A stretch of DNA of 64,000 bases from Sphingomonadaceae bacterium OTU29LAMAA1 (GCA_024072375.1 CP099617.1:1035001-1099000), one strand, 5' to 3'. Positions 52,564 through 63,853 are shown, counted from the first letter of the stretch. Program-made: numbers and translations. Notes: generated from the sequence alone by a model not told the origin.

Positions 52564-52896
52564 TTACTTCTCGCCGTTGTCCGCCACGCCGACGACGGGG
52601 ACCGATACGGTCTCCTTCTCCGTCTTCACCTTGGGCACCTCGACGGTGGTTTCCTTGGTGCCGACGACGACCTTCTTCGAATCGAGGTCGACATCCGGCA
52701 GGGCGCCGCCCTTCGCGCTGATGTCGACGTCGGGCAATGCGCCCTTCTTGACGTCCGCGCTCCAGAAACCGGTGAAGAACAACAGTGCCACGATCACCGC
52801 GGCTACCAGCGCGACGATGCCGATCACACGGCCCGCGCCGCCGCGACGCTCGACGACGACGCGGTTGCCGGCGCTATCGGTCGTATATTCCACCAT
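52564..52896 (-). CDS. Small membrane protein with repeated PDVD motif, unknown function
   Basis: A 110-residue protein with a basic cytoplasmic N-terminus (RVVVERRGGAGR), one membrane helix (VIGIVALVAAVIVALLFFTGF) and a charged tail with an internal duplication: KGALPDVDISAK and GGALPDVDLDSK. The tail ends in a Val/Lys/Glu-rich stretch (TTVEVPKVKTEKETV). No family is recognised. The ATG at 52896 has GGGAGAG upstream at proper distance; a GTG two codons before is too close to it. It has its own terminator. Confidence 0.75.
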   Translation of the reverse strand: MVEYTTDSAGNRVVVERRGGAGRVIGIVALVAAVIVALLFFTGFWSADVKKGALPDVDISAKGGALPDVDLDSKKVVVGTKETTVEVPKVKTEKETVSVPVVGVADNGEK

Positions 52897-53140
52897 GGTC
52901 ACTCTCCCTTTTCACTGCATGTGAAAGGCTTAATCCCGGTCAACACGGATTGTTCCCGCTGCGAAACGACGAAAGCGGACATGAACGGGCAATGACCGTT
53001 TACGCACGGGAATGCGATCGGTGACGCGCCGCGGATTCATCGTCGGTGGAACCGGGCCGCCGCCTTCCCCGGGCACGAACAAGGCACATTCGCTCCGGAA
53101 ACCAGAAAGCCCGCCGGTCATGCGACCTGGCGGGCTGTCA

Positions 53141-53215
53141 TGGTGGGCGCGACAGGGATTGAACCTGTGACCCCACCCGTGTGAAGGGTGTGCTCTACCG
53201 CTGAGCTACGCGCCC
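53141..53215 (-). tRNA. tRNA-Val (CAC anticodon)
   Basis: A 75-base cloverleaf with acceptor GGGCGCG/CGCGCCC, D arm GCTCAGCGGTAGAGC, anticodon stem CACCC/GGGTG with loop TTCACAC, T arm CACAG-GTTCAAT-CCCTGT-type pairing and encoded CCA. The CAC anticodon reads GUG valine codons. Confidence 0.94.
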
Positions 53216-53303
53216 CCGATCCTCGGCTCCATTGCTGGAGATGCCGTCGGGAAGCGGGCCTTTACGGGGCACCGCTTCGCCTGTCCAGCCCGGATTGTCG
53301 GGT

Positions 53304-53576
53304 TTAGTTGACCGAATCCTTCAGGCCCTTGCCGGCCTTGAACTTCGGCTGCGACGATGCCTTGATCGTCATCGGTTCGCCCGTGCGCGGGTTGCGGCCG
53401 GTGGATGCCTTGCGCTTGGACACCGAAAAGGTGCCGAACCCGACCAGCCGGACTTCGTCACCCTTCTTCAGGCTGGCCGAGATAGCGTCGAACACCGCCT
53501 CTACCGCCTTGATGGCATCGCCCTTGGCGAGACCCGAGGTGTCCGCGACCGTCGCGATCAGCTCTTGCTTGTTCAT
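53304..53576 (-). CDS. hupB: DNA-binding protein HU
   Basis: A 90-residue histone-like protein that bends and packages DNA. It begins MNKQELIATVADTSGLAKGD, has the hydrophobic core VRLVGFGTFSVSKR, and the DNA-binding arm GRNPRTGEPMTIKAS with the intercalating proline. Sequence and length are typical of HU-beta; it follows lon in the usual gene order. Confidence 0.97.
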   Translation of the reverse strand: MNKQELIATVADTSGLAKGDAIKAVEAVFDAISASLKKGDEVRLVGFGTFSVSKRKASTGRNPRTGEPMTIKASSQPKFKAGKGLKDSVN

Positions 53577-53730
53577 GGAAATACTGCCCCCTTCGTATAC
53601 TTCGGAAGAATCGTTACCAAGCCATAACAGCGAGTAAGGCTGTCCTGACCGGCGGAGTCAATGGCAACCGCCGCGCCATCGCAGGCACGGCGGTTCCAAA
53701 TCGTTAACACGCGGCCCCAAACGGCCTTCC

Positions 53731-56124
<2,394 letters not shown>

Positions 56125-56274
56125 GGATACTCCGGTGCCGCTTCGAACGGGGCGGCTTTGATGCACTATATGGGGATCGGTCCGCATCCATCAATCGTCG
56201 CGAGGCAGGCGCGGCAGGACTTGTCATCGGGGATGAGAGAGTCGAAACCGTTAACGTCCAACCGGGAGTATACG

Positions 56275-58020
56275 ATGTCGCTTCGCCTGCCCTTCGCTGC
56301 CTTGCTGCTGCTATCGACGGCGGGGATCGCCGCGGAGAAGGGCCAGCCGCCGATCACCCCGCAGACGTCGCTGTCCGGCGGGCCGCTCGACCCGCTGCAA
56401 AAGAAGCTGACGCTCGACACCGCGGATCTGCAGATCGAGGTCGATCCGGTGCGCGAGGTGATCAACGGCACCGCGACGCTGGCCTTCACCGCGCTCGAAA
56501 AGACCAACAAGATCGTCGTCGATCTCGACAGGAACTACACCGTGACCTCGGTGCAGGTCGACGGCGTCGACGTGGGCTTCGCCAATCCCGAAGGCCGGAT
56601 GACGATCACGCTGGCGAAGAAGGTGGCGAAGGACAGCAAGCTCTCGGTAAAAATAGTTTACGGCGGCCGCCCACACACCGCCCCACGCGCGCCATGGGAC
56701 GGCGGCTTCGTCTGGTCGAAGACACCCGATGGCCAGCCCTGGGTCGCGACGGCGGTACAGATGGAGGGATGCGACCTGATCTGGCCGTGCATCGACTATC
56801 CGACTTACGAGCCCGAGAAGATCACGCTGCACATCACCGTTCCCGCGGGGCTTAAGGCGCCGTCGAACGGCAAATTGCTTGGGGTGGACCGCTTCGACGA
56901 CGGACGCAGCACGTGGAATTGGGAGGTCAAGCGCCCCAACTTGTATGGCATTGCGCTTAACGTCGGCCCGTACGAGGAGATCAGCGGCACCTACAAGAGC
57001 AGGTTCGGCAACGAAATTCCGATGTTCTACTGGTATCTGCCCGGCGAGAAGGAGAAGGCGGAAAAGCTGTTCGCCGAATTCGCGCCGACGCTCGATTTCT
57101 ACGAAAGCGTCGTCGGCCCCTATCCGTGGGCGGACGAGAAGGTCGGCGTGGTCGAAACCCCGCACAAGGGCATGGAGCACCAGACGATCAACGCCTATGG
57201 CAACGAATATGCCAAGGCGCCGGAAGGCTTCGACTGGCTGTTCCAGCACGAATTCGGCCATGAATGGTTCGCCAACCAGCTCACGGCCAGCAACTGGGAC
57301 GATTTCTGGCTGCACGAAGGCTTCACCGCTTATATGCAGCCGCTGTATGGCCGCTGGCGCGAGGGCGACGGCCGCTACACCGCGATGATGCTGGCGAGCC
57401 GGACGGGCATCCAGAACCAGTCGCCCCTGGTCACCGGCAAGCCGCAGAGCGCCGAGGACGTTTACGAACGCTCCCCCGGGCGCGGCGGCGATATTTACAC
57501 CAAGGGATCGTGGACGTTGCACACGCTACGCAATGCATTGGGCGACAAGGCGTTCGCCGAAATTCTGCGCCGCGAAGTCTATGGCCGCCCCGATCCAGCG
57601 CCGGGCAATTTCATGCCGCAATTCCGCACAACGCCGGAGTTCATCGCCATAGTCAATCAGGTGACGGGGCAGGACTGGCAGTGGTTCTTCGACGTCTACC
57701 TGTATCAGACGGCGCTGCCCAAGCTGACGGTCAACCGCAACGCGACGCAACTGACGCTCAAATGGACCGCCCCCAACGGCAAGCCCTTCCCGCTGCCAGT
57801 CGAAGTCGCGATCAACGACGTGGTTCAGAAGGTGCCGATGACGAGTGGGTTGGCGACGATTACCGTTGCCGAAGGGGCACATGTCGTCGTCGATCCCATG
57901 TCGCGTATCCTGAAACAGGATGACGCAGTGGATGCGTTCCAGGCGTGGAAAACAGCCCAAGGGAAAGAGAAGAGGCCAAATCCTCCTCTGCAAGGGGGAA
58001 GTGGCACGGCAAAGCCGTGA
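56275..58020 (+). CDS. M1 family metallopeptidase, copy 1, with repeat-derived C-terminus
   Basis: A 581-residue exported zinc aminopeptidase-like protein. The signal peptide is FAALLLLSTAGIAAEKG. The zinc site is HEFGH (His325, His329) with Glu348 eighteen residues later (WLHEGF). The usual GxMEN exopeptidase motif is replaced by HKGMEHQTINAYG, which may alter N-terminal residue binding. The last thirteen residues (NPPLQGGSGTAKP) and the stop codon lie inside a family D repeat. It is followed by a paralogue of similar length, so this is a tandem duplication. Start chosen after GGGAG; the frame is open far upstream through lon antisense. Confidence 0.93.
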   Translation: MSLRLPFAALLLLSTAGIAAEKGQPPITPQTSLSGGPLDPLQKKLTLDTADLQIEVDPVREVINGTATLAFTALEKTNKIVVDLDRNYTVTSVQVDGVDVGFANPEGRMTITLAKKVAKDSKLSVKIVYGGRPHTAPRAPWDGGFVWSKTPDGQPWVATAVQMEGCDLIWPCIDYPTYEPEKITLHITVPAGLKAPSNGKLLGVDRFDDGRSTWNWEVKRPNLYGIALNVGPYEEISGTYKSRFGNEIPMFYWYLPGEKEKAEKLFAEFAPTLDFYESVVGPYPWADEKVGVVETPHKGMEHQTINAYGNEYAKAPEGFDWLFQHEFGHEWFANQLTASNWDDFWLHEGFTAYMQPLYGRWREGDGRYTAMMLASRTGIQNQSPLVTGKPQSAEDVYERSPGRGGDIYTKGSWTLHTLRNALGDKAFAEILRREVYGRPDPAPGNFMPQFRTTPEFIAIVNQVTGQDWQWFFDVYLYQTALPKLTVNRNATQLTLKWTAPNGKPFPLPVEVAINDVVQKVPMTSGLATITVAEGAHVVVDPMSRILKQDDAVDAFQAWKTAQGKEKRPNPPLQGGSGTAKP

Positions 58021-58122
58021 CGAGCGAGGTAAGCCGCGAATGGCGTGGCTTGCAAGAAAGTCCCCTCCACCGCCGCTCCGTGGTGGTCTCCCTCCCTCCC
58101 CCGCTAAAGCAACGGGGACCTA
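57981..58122. repeat. Family D repeat at the M1 peptidase junction
   Basis: A diverged copy of the array unit: TCCTCCTCTGCAAGGGGGAA, then CACGGCAAAGCCGTGACGA and, at the right, CCTCCCCCGCTAAAGCAACG. It contains the final codons and TGA of the first M1 gene and ends eleven bases before the ATG of the second. Confidence 0.85.
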
Positions 58123-58133
58123 GGAAGAAGACT

Positions 58134-59855
58134 ATGCGATTATTCCTGACTTTACCGGCCCTCGCCCTACTCGCCGCGACGCCCCTTCCAAAGAAGGGCG
58201 AACCCGCGATCACTGAACTAACCAAGACGTCGGGTGGTATCCGCCCGGCAGAACAGCTCGCGCTCCGCTTCGACAGCGCCGATCTCAGCTTCGAGGTGCT
58301 GCCGGACACCGAGACGCTCAACGGCGTCGCCACCCTCAGCTTCACTGCGAAAAGCGCGGTCGACCGCCTGCTGATAGATATTGACAAAAACCTACCCGTC
58401 GCCGCCATCGCGATCGATGGCGTCGCGCTAAAACCGGCGGCTTGGTCCAATCCCGAAGGGCGACTCACCATCCGGCTGCCCCGCACCATAGCCACCGGCG
58501 GTAAGGTCACCGCACGCATCACCTATGGCGGCACTCCGCACGTCGCGGTCCGCGCACCGTGGGACGACGGCATGGTCTGGTCGAAGACGCCCGATGGCAA
58601 GACATGGTTCGCCACCACTGCAGAGGGCTATGGCTGCGACCTGTTCTGGCCGTGCCTCGACTTCCCGACCGGCGAGCCCGGCGTTGTGGACCTGCACATC
58701 ACCGTGCCCAAAGGGTTGAAGGCTCCCTCGAACGGCAAGCTGGTAGGCATCGACACGTTGCCGGACGGTCGCACGCGCTGGAACTGGCGCACGCGCAATC
58801 CCAACACATATGCCATCGCACTCAACGTAGGCCCGTATGAAGAGATCAGCGGTATCTACAAAAGTCGCTTCGGCAACAGCATTCCAATGTATTACTGGTA
58901 TTTACCTGGCGAACGGGAGCAAGCGGAGAAGCTGTTCGCCGAATTCGCGCCCACACTCGACTTCTTCGAGGCGAAGGTCGGCCCCTATCCCTTCGGCGAC
59001 GAGAAGGTTGGTGTGGTGGAAACGCCGCACAAGGGCATGGAACACCAGACGATCAACGCCTACGGTAACGAATATGCCAAGGCGGTCGAGGGGTTCGACT
59101 GGCTGTTCCAGCACGAATTCACCCACGAATGGTTCGCTAACCAGCTGACCGCAGCGAACTGGGACGATTACTGGCTGCACGAGGGCTATGGCAGCTACAT
59201 GCAGCCCGCTTATGGCGAATGGCGCGAGGGCCGCGCCCGCTATGCAACGATGATGCAGAGCCAGCGCGCCACGATCATGAACCTTAAACCAATCGTGCAG
59301 GGCCGCGTCATCACCGAGGAAGAGGTCTATGAAGCGGAGAAGGGCGGCGCCGGGCAAGACATCTACGTCAAGGGATCGTGGATGCTGCACACCCTGCGCA
59401 ACCTGATCGGCGACGACGCCTTCTGGAAGGTGACGACGCTCGCGGTCTACGGCCGAGCCGATCCGCGTCCAGGCAATTTCGTTCCGCGGTTCGGTTCGAG
59501 TGCCGAATACGAAGCCTTCGTGCGGCAGGTAACCGGCAAGGATTATGGGTGGTTCTTCGACGTATATCTGCGGCAGGCGGCGCTGCCCGAACTGCTTGCG
59601 AGCCGCATAGGCAACACGGTGACCCTCGCGTGGAATGTGCCCGGCGGCGGTGCCTTCCCCATGCCGGTGGAGGTGCAGGTCGCAGGCCGGACGCAGCTAT
59701 TGCCGATGATCAAGGGCCACGGCACGCTAACGGTCCCGACGGGCACCCATTTCATCGTCGATCCGGATGCCAAGATTCTGCGTCGCAACGTCGCGGTCGA
59801 GGAAACGCAGGCATGGCGGGCCGCACAGGCCGCCAGACGAGCCAGCGCACAATGA
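58134..59855 (+). CDS. M1 family metallopeptidase, copy 2
   Basis: A 573-residue exported paralogue of the preceding gene. The signal peptide is LFLTLPALALLAATPLP. The zinc site is HEFTHEWF (about residue 324) with the third ligand in YWLHEGYGSYM. It shares the same altered HKGMEHQTINAYG motif and aligns with copy 1 up to its last fifteen residues. It ends AWRAAQAARRASAQ, without repeat sequence. The ATG has AGGAAGAAG just upstream. Its stop overlaps the next small ORF by four bases. Confidence 0.93.
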   Translation: MRLFLTLPALALLAATPLPKKGEPAITELTKTSGGIRPAEQLALRFDSADLSFEVLPDTETLNGVATLSFTAKSAVDRLLIDIDKNLPVAAIAIDGVALKPAAWSNPEGRLTIRLPRTIATGGKVTARITYGGTPHVAVRAPWDDGMVWSKTPDGKTWFATTAEGYGCDLFWPCLDFPTGEPGVVDLHITVPKGLKAPSNGKLVGIDTLPDGRTRWNWRTRNPNTYAIALNVGPYEEISGIYKSRFGNSIPMYYWYLPGEREQAEKLFAEFAPTLDFFEAKVGPYPFGDEKVGVVETPHKGMEHQTINAYGNEYAKAVEGFDWLFQHEFTHEWFANQLTAANWDDYWLHEGYGSYMQPAYGEWREGRARYATMMQSQRATIMNLKPIVQGRVITEEEVYEAEKGGAGQDIYVKGSWMLHTLRNLIGDDAFWKVTTLAVYGRADPRPGNFVPRFGSSAEYEAFVRQVTGKDYGWFFDVYLRQAALPELLASRIGNTVTLAWNVPGGGAFPMPVEVQVAGRTQLLPMIKGHGTLTVPTGTHFIVDPDAKILRRNVAVEETQAWRAAQAARRASAQ

Positions 59856-60094
59856 GCGCGTCGGGCACCGATTGGACCGGACGGATCGCCGAGATGGCGG
59901 CAATCTTCATGGTCGGCGACGGTCTGGTCGGGCTTATTCAGCCACGGCGGCATGTCGACCTGTGGAAAGACGACGCGCTGGGTGCGGAGAAGGCGGTCGT
60001 GCCGTTCGTTGATCGGCCGGGCCGGCGCAGGCTCTACGCAGTGGCACAGATCACCGCCGGACTGTGGCTCGCCGGCATGCAGCGTCCACGATGA
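59852..60094 (+). CDS. Small conserved-looking hypothetical protein
   Basis: An 80-residue protein whose ATG overlaps the stop of the second M1 gene (ATGA) and whose TGA overlaps the ATG of the next gene in the same way. A short hydrophobic segment (IAEMAAIFMVGDGLVGLI) and a Trp-Lys-Asp stretch (DLWKDDALGAEKAVVPF) are visible. No family recognised. Double four-base overlaps make it very likely to be translated. Confidence 0.65.
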   Translation: MSASGTDWTGRIAEMAAIFMVGDGLVGLIQPRRHVDLWKDDALGAEKAVVPFVDRPGRRRLYAVAQITAGLWLAGMQRPR

Positions 60095-60684
60095 CTTGCG
60101 CGGCGGGCCTGCCGGGTCTGGCCGTGCTCGCGACCGGGTTGCTCCTGTTCGCGGTCGCGCTGGTCGCGGTGCGCTGGCAACGACGTTCCGATCGCGACCC
60201 GAGGCGCGACGCCGGGCGCGACCTGCCATCGATGATCGGCATTGCGGTGCAGGCGCTCGCGTTCGTCGCCGTCACCGGCAGCGGTGCCAGCGTTAAGCTC
60301 GATCCGCTGGGAGCACCCGCGCTAATTGCCGCCGCGGTCACCGCGATACTGACAGGCGGCGCGCTTGCCCTATTCGTCTGGTCGACAGTGGCATTGGGCG
60401 ACGACTGGAGCCTGATTGCCCGGATGCGGCAGGATCATCGACTGGTTACACACGGGCCGTTCGCATGGGTCCGTCATCCGATTTACACCGCGCTCGGCAT
60501 GGTGGTGATCGCGATTGCGGTGGCGCTGGGGCATCCGGCGCGGCTGGGGATAGTGCTGCCCGTCTACGCTCTGGGAACGTGGCTACGGATCCGCAGCGAG
60601 GAACGGCTGCTCCACACAACGTTTGGCGCCCACTATGTCGCCTATGCTACGCGGGTGAAGCGGTTCATCCCCGGCTTTTTGTGA
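60091..60684 (+). CDS. Isoprenylcysteine carboxyl methyltransferase-like membrane protein
   Basis: A 197-residue polytopic protein of the ICMT/PEMT-type methyltransferase superfamily. The C-terminal cofactor motif is GPFAWVRHPIYTALGMV, then GTWLRIRSEERLL and FGAHYVAYATRVKRFIP, all typical. It would methylate a lipid or prenylated molecule using S-adenosylmethionine; bacterial substrates are mostly unknown. The start is the ATG overlapping the upstream stop; the frame is open for nine codons more. Confidence 0.88.
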   Translation: MTCAAGLPGLAVLATGLLLFAVALVAVRWQRRSDRDPRRDAGRDLPSMIGIAVQALAFVAVTGSGASVKLDPLGAPALIAAAVTAILTGGALALFVWSTVALGDDWSLIARMRQDHRLVTHGPFAWVRHPIYTALGMVVIAIAVALGHPARLGIVLPVYALGTWLRIRSEERLLHTTFGAHYVAYATRVKRFIPGFL

Positions 60685-60721
60685 CGCATGCAGTCCGGCG
60701 GCCGCAGCATCGAAGAGAAGC

Positions 60722-60748
60722 GCGGGCGGCCGCAGTGTTCCCGCCCGC
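60722..60748. terminator. Possible bidirectional terminator hairpin
   Basis: GCGGGCGG at 60722-60729 pairs perfectly with CCGCCCGC at 60741-60748 across an eleven-base loop, between the convergent methyltransferase-like and antiporter genes. There is no clear T-run on either side, so function is uncertain. Confidence 0.35.
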
Positions 60749-60815
60749 ACCACGCGTTTGGGTCAGGCGCAGCCGAACGCCGGATCGGCCGGGAAAGCCC
60801 GCGCCGGCCGAACGC

Positions 60816-61922
60816 TCAGGGAATCACTGTCGTGAATAGATAGGCAGCGAAGATCACGAGGTGAACGACGCCCTGCAATACCGTCGTTCGCCCGGTACCG
60901 AGCGAAATGGTCGTCACGAACAACGACAGCGCCAGCAACGTCATCCCCTTCGCCCCGATGCCAAGGGCCAGTGGCAAGCCGAGCATCAGGCTGACAATCG
61001 CGACCGCAGGAATCGTCAGGCCGATCGTCGCCAGCGCAGATCCCAGCGCTAGATTGAGGCTCGTTTGCAACCGGTCGCGCCGCGCCGCATTGACCGCGGC
61101 GAGGCTTTCCGGCGCAAGTACCAGCGCGGCAATGACGACGCCGACGATCGCGTGCGGTAGTCCCGCGGCGTAGATCGCATCCTCGACCTGCGACGACAGC
61201 CCCTTGGCCAGCATCACAACGACGACCAGCGCGACCAACAGAATGCCGAACGCGACCCATGCCGTCCGGTCGGTCGGCGGCGGCGCATGCGCCTCTGGCT
61301 CGATATCGCCGGCCGGCAGGAAGTAATCGCGGTGGCGTACCGTCTGCACCAACACGAATGTGCCATATAGGACCAGGCTGACGATCGCGACGAAGATCAG
61401 CTGCGATGGCGCGTAGGTCGGCCCCGCGGCGCTGGTCGTGTAGTTCGGCAGGATCAGTGACAACACCACCAGCGCCGCAAGCGTCGCCAGCGCGGCGCTG
61501 ATCCCGCGCAACGTGAAACGTTGCTCGCCATGCTTCAGCCCGCCGGTCAGCAGGCAGATGCCGATGATGAAGTTGAGGATGATCATTATTGCGGCGAATA
61601 CCGTATCACGGGCCAGCGCGGCGACATCACCCGACCCCGACAGCATCAAAGACACAATCAGCGACACCTCGATCACCGTCACAGCGACCGCCAGCACCAG
61701 CGTACCGAACGGTTCACCGACGCGGTGGGCGACGACCTCAGCATGATGGACCGCGGCGACGACCGAACCGATCAGGATGATCGCCGCGACACCTGTGCCG
61801 GCGGTCCCCATGCCGTAAATCGATAGCAGCACCGCCGGAATGCCTACCGCGGGAAACAGGATCGCCCAAGGCGGAAGCCCCATCCAGCCTGTCGGGTTCG
61901 CATCGTTCGTCGCAGCCGCCAC
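60816..61922 (-). CDS. Calcium/sodium:proton antiporter (ChaA-like)
   Basis: A 368-residue inner-membrane antiporter of the Ca2+:cation family. The two alpha repeats are visible as FGTLVLAVAVTVIEVSLIVS and LAPESLAAVNAARRDRLQTS with the following LNLALGSALATIGLTIP. Eleven or so hydrophobic helices. The start appears to be GTG at 61922. It would export calcium or sodium in exchange for protons; ion preference cannot be told. Confidence 0.9.
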   Translation of the reverse strand: MAAATNDANPTGWMGLPPWAILFPAVGIPAVLLSIYGMGTAGTGVAAIILIGSVVAAVHHAEVVAHRVGEPFGTLVLAVAVTVIEVSLIVSLMLSGSGDVAALARDTVFAAIMIILNFIIGICLLTGGLKHGEQRFTLRGISAALATLAALVVLSLILPNYTTSAAGPTYAPSQLIFVAIVSLVLYGTFVLVQTVRHRDYFLPAGDIEPEAHAPPPTDRTAWVAFGILLVALVVVVMLAKGLSSQVEDAIYAAGLPHAIVGVVIAALVLAPESLAAVNAARRDRLQTSLNLALGSALATIGLTIPAVAIVSLMLGLPLALGIGAKGMTLLALSLFVTTISLGTGRTTVLQGVVHLVIFAAYLFTTVIP

Positions 61923-62177
61923 GCAAAGGTCTTCCCATCGTTACGCAAGGCTAATGCTTTGCGTGAATGAAAGCTCCGTAACCGCCGGACGTTGATGGGT
62001 GCGATTTACCTTTCGAAATGGTCACGTCACCGATCCTGCGGCAGGTTCGTGATGTAAGTTATTACGATTACTCGCATTTGTTATCCATTCGCAACAAACC
62101 CTTTGTCGCCTGAACAGTTAGCATGGGTCGGCACACTGCCGGTGTCGATCCTCACGATCATACAGGAGACGCCCGTC

Positions 62178-63038
62178 ATGTATTATCACGACAAGCGACT
62201 GCAGTACCCCGTCACCATCGAAAAGCCGGATCCGCAATTCGCGCGCATGCTGCAACAGGCGATCGGCGGTGTGGAGGGGGAGATACGGGTTTGTATGCAG
62301 TATTTTTTCCAGGCGTGGGGGAATCGCGCGCCGACGACGAAATATCGCGACATGCTGCTCAATACCGCCACCGAAGAGATCGGCCACATCGAGATGCTGG
62401 CGACCGCGGTGGCGCTCAACCTCGACAAGGCCCCCGCCTCGCTTCAGGAACAGGGTGCGGCGGACGGCATCGTCGGCGCGGTGATGGGCGGCGAACGTCC
62501 CCGCCACGCGATCGAGGGGATCATCCACAAGAACCTGCTGTCGTCCGGCCTGTCCGCGATGCCGGTCGATTCCGACGGCGTACCCTTCGACATGAGCCAC
62601 ATCTACGCCAGCGGTAACATCGCAGCCGACATGTATGCCAACGTCGCCGCCGAAAGCACCGGCCGCGTGCTGGCCGTACGGTTGTTCAACGCCGCGCACG
62701 ACGACGGCATGAAGAAGATGCTGCATTATATGATCGCGCGCGACACGATGCACCAGAACCAGTGGCTGGCCGTGGTGGAGGAGCTGGGCGGTGCGGCGGC
62801 GCAGGTGCCGATCCCCAACAGCTTCCCGCAGAGCGAGGAGGACCAGCAGAACAACTACAACTTCTACGTCACCTCGATCGACGGCACCGCGCCCGAAGGC
62901 CGGTGGACCAGCGGCCCGTCCATCGACGGCAAGGGCGAATTCACGACCTTCCGCAACGAACCGCTGGGCGAGGAACCCATCCTCGGCCCCGCCCGGCCCG
63001 ACAGCGGCGCGCAGGCCGACCAGATCGGCAAGCCCTGA
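62178..63038 (+). CDS. Manganese catalase
   Basis: A 286-residue dimanganese catalase that splits hydrogen peroxide. The metal-ligand motifs are GVEGEIRVCMQYF, NTATEEIGHIEMLAT, ANVAAESTGRVLAV and LHYMIARDTMHQNQW. The ATG at 62178 has AGGAGA upstream; 25 codons more are open but unlikely. It is followed by a strong hairpin. The 255-base region upstream, shared with the divergent antiporter, should hold its promoter; I saw no certain EcfG site. Confidence 0.95.
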   Translation: MYYHDKRLQYPVTIEKPDPQFARMLQQAIGGVEGEIRVCMQYFFQAWGNRAPTTKYRDMLLNTATEEIGHIEMLATAVALNLDKAPASLQEQGAADGIVGAVMGGERPRHAIEGIIHKNLLSSGLSAMPVDSDGVPFDMSHIYASGNIAADMYANVAAESTGRVLAVRLFNAAHDDGMKKMLHYMIARDTMHQNQWLAVVEELGGAAAQVPIPNSFPQSEEDQQNNYNFYVTSIDGTAPEGRWTSGPSIDGKGEFTTFRNEPLGEEPILGPARPDSGAQADQIGKP

Positions 63039-63043
63039 TGCAG

Positions 63044-63075
63044 CGACGAACCGGCGGCGCCCGCGTCGCCGGTTC
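63044..63075. terminator. Terminator hairpin after the manganese catalase gene
   Basis: A perfect 11-bp stem, ACGAACCGGCG (63044-63054) with CGCCGGTTCGT (63065-63075), lies six bases after the catalase stop and nine bases before the end of the convergent membrane-protein gene. A weak CCTTG follows on the plus strand. Confidence 0.6.
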
Positions 63076-63083
63076 GTCCTTGC

Positions 63084-63620
63084 TCAATGCCCCATGACGA
63101 TCAGGATCGCCGGGAACAGGTTCTGAAGAACGTGCACCGCGGCGACGATCCCGACCGCCTTCCAGAATCCGTGCGGTCGCCACGTCACGTACAACGTCGA
63201 GAAGATCAGGAACGGCCACCAGATCACGGCGCCCCACAATGGCGAGGCGAGGCTGTGCAATACGCCCCAGATCGCGGCACTGGCGATCACCGCCTGCCAT
63301 CCCGCAAGGAACCGCAACAGCACGGCGAGGATGCCGGCCATGATCAGCGTTTCGACCACCGGGCTGAATCCGGCGATGAGGAACAGCTTCACCGGGGCGG
63401 ACGCATCGCCGAGATCGGGCCCGGGATTGTTCGGCACGAGATAGGCGACCACGTAGCTGATCAGCATGCTGCCGACGATCGTCAGCACCCATCCGATCAG
63501 GATCGCCAGCCACGGCCGTCGATCGTGGAACAGCAACGGCGGCAGTACCGCCAGCGGCCCCCTGCCCCTGCGCCAGCCTGAACTGAATGTCGGTGCGGAT
63601 TCGATCCGTGTCGCTGCCAT
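63084..63620 (-). CDS. CPBP-like intramembrane protein
   Basis: A 178-residue polytopic protein with four or five helices. The segment FSPVVETLIMAGILAVLLRF, then IWGVLHSLASPLWGAVIWWP and VGIVAAVHVLQNL recall the three motifs of CPBP-family intramembrane proteases. However motif 1 has ET instead of EE and lacks the R at the expected spacing, so it may be inactive or only distantly related. Possible roles include prenyl-protein processing or bacteriocin immunity, as in related proteins. Confidence 0.65.
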   Translation of the reverse strand: MAATRIESAPTFSSGWRRGRGPLAVLPPLLFHDRRPWLAILIGWVLTIVGSMLISYVVAYLVPNNPGPDLGDASAPVKLFLIAGFSPVVETLIMAGILAVLLRFLAGWQAVIASAAIWGVLHSLASPLWGAVIWWPFLIFSTLYVTWRPHGFWKAVGIVAAVHVLQNLFPAILIVMGH

Positions 63621-63732
63621 CGTTGTCCTGTCGATTGGTGCGCCGTCATGAACGATGCCGCGTTAACGCCGGATGAGGAGGGGAGATGACGAGCGGGATG
63701 CCGGTACTTGCGGTGCTGGCACCCCTCCCTTC

Positions 63733-63760
63733 CGTCATCCCGGCGAACGCCGGGATGACG
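63733..63760. repeat. Short family C palindromic repeat
   Basis: CGTCATCCCGGC and GCCGGGATGACG pair perfectly around GAAC. The arms match the ends of the 43021-43124 repeat. Confidence 0.8.
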
Positions 63761-63803
63761 TACGAAGAGTGAAGCGGTCAGGTTCAGGCGATGTCCGAAA
63801 ACA

Positions 63804-63833
63804 GAAAGGGCGCCGCTTGCGCGACGCCCTTTC
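63804..63833 (-). terminator. clpX terminator
   Basis: GAAAGGGCG at 63804-63812 pairs with CGCCCTTTC at 63825-63833. Read on the minus strand it is followed by TGTTTTC and lies 20 bases after the clpX stop. Confidence 0.75.
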
Positions 63834-63853
63834 CTCGTTCCGAAGCGGCAGGA

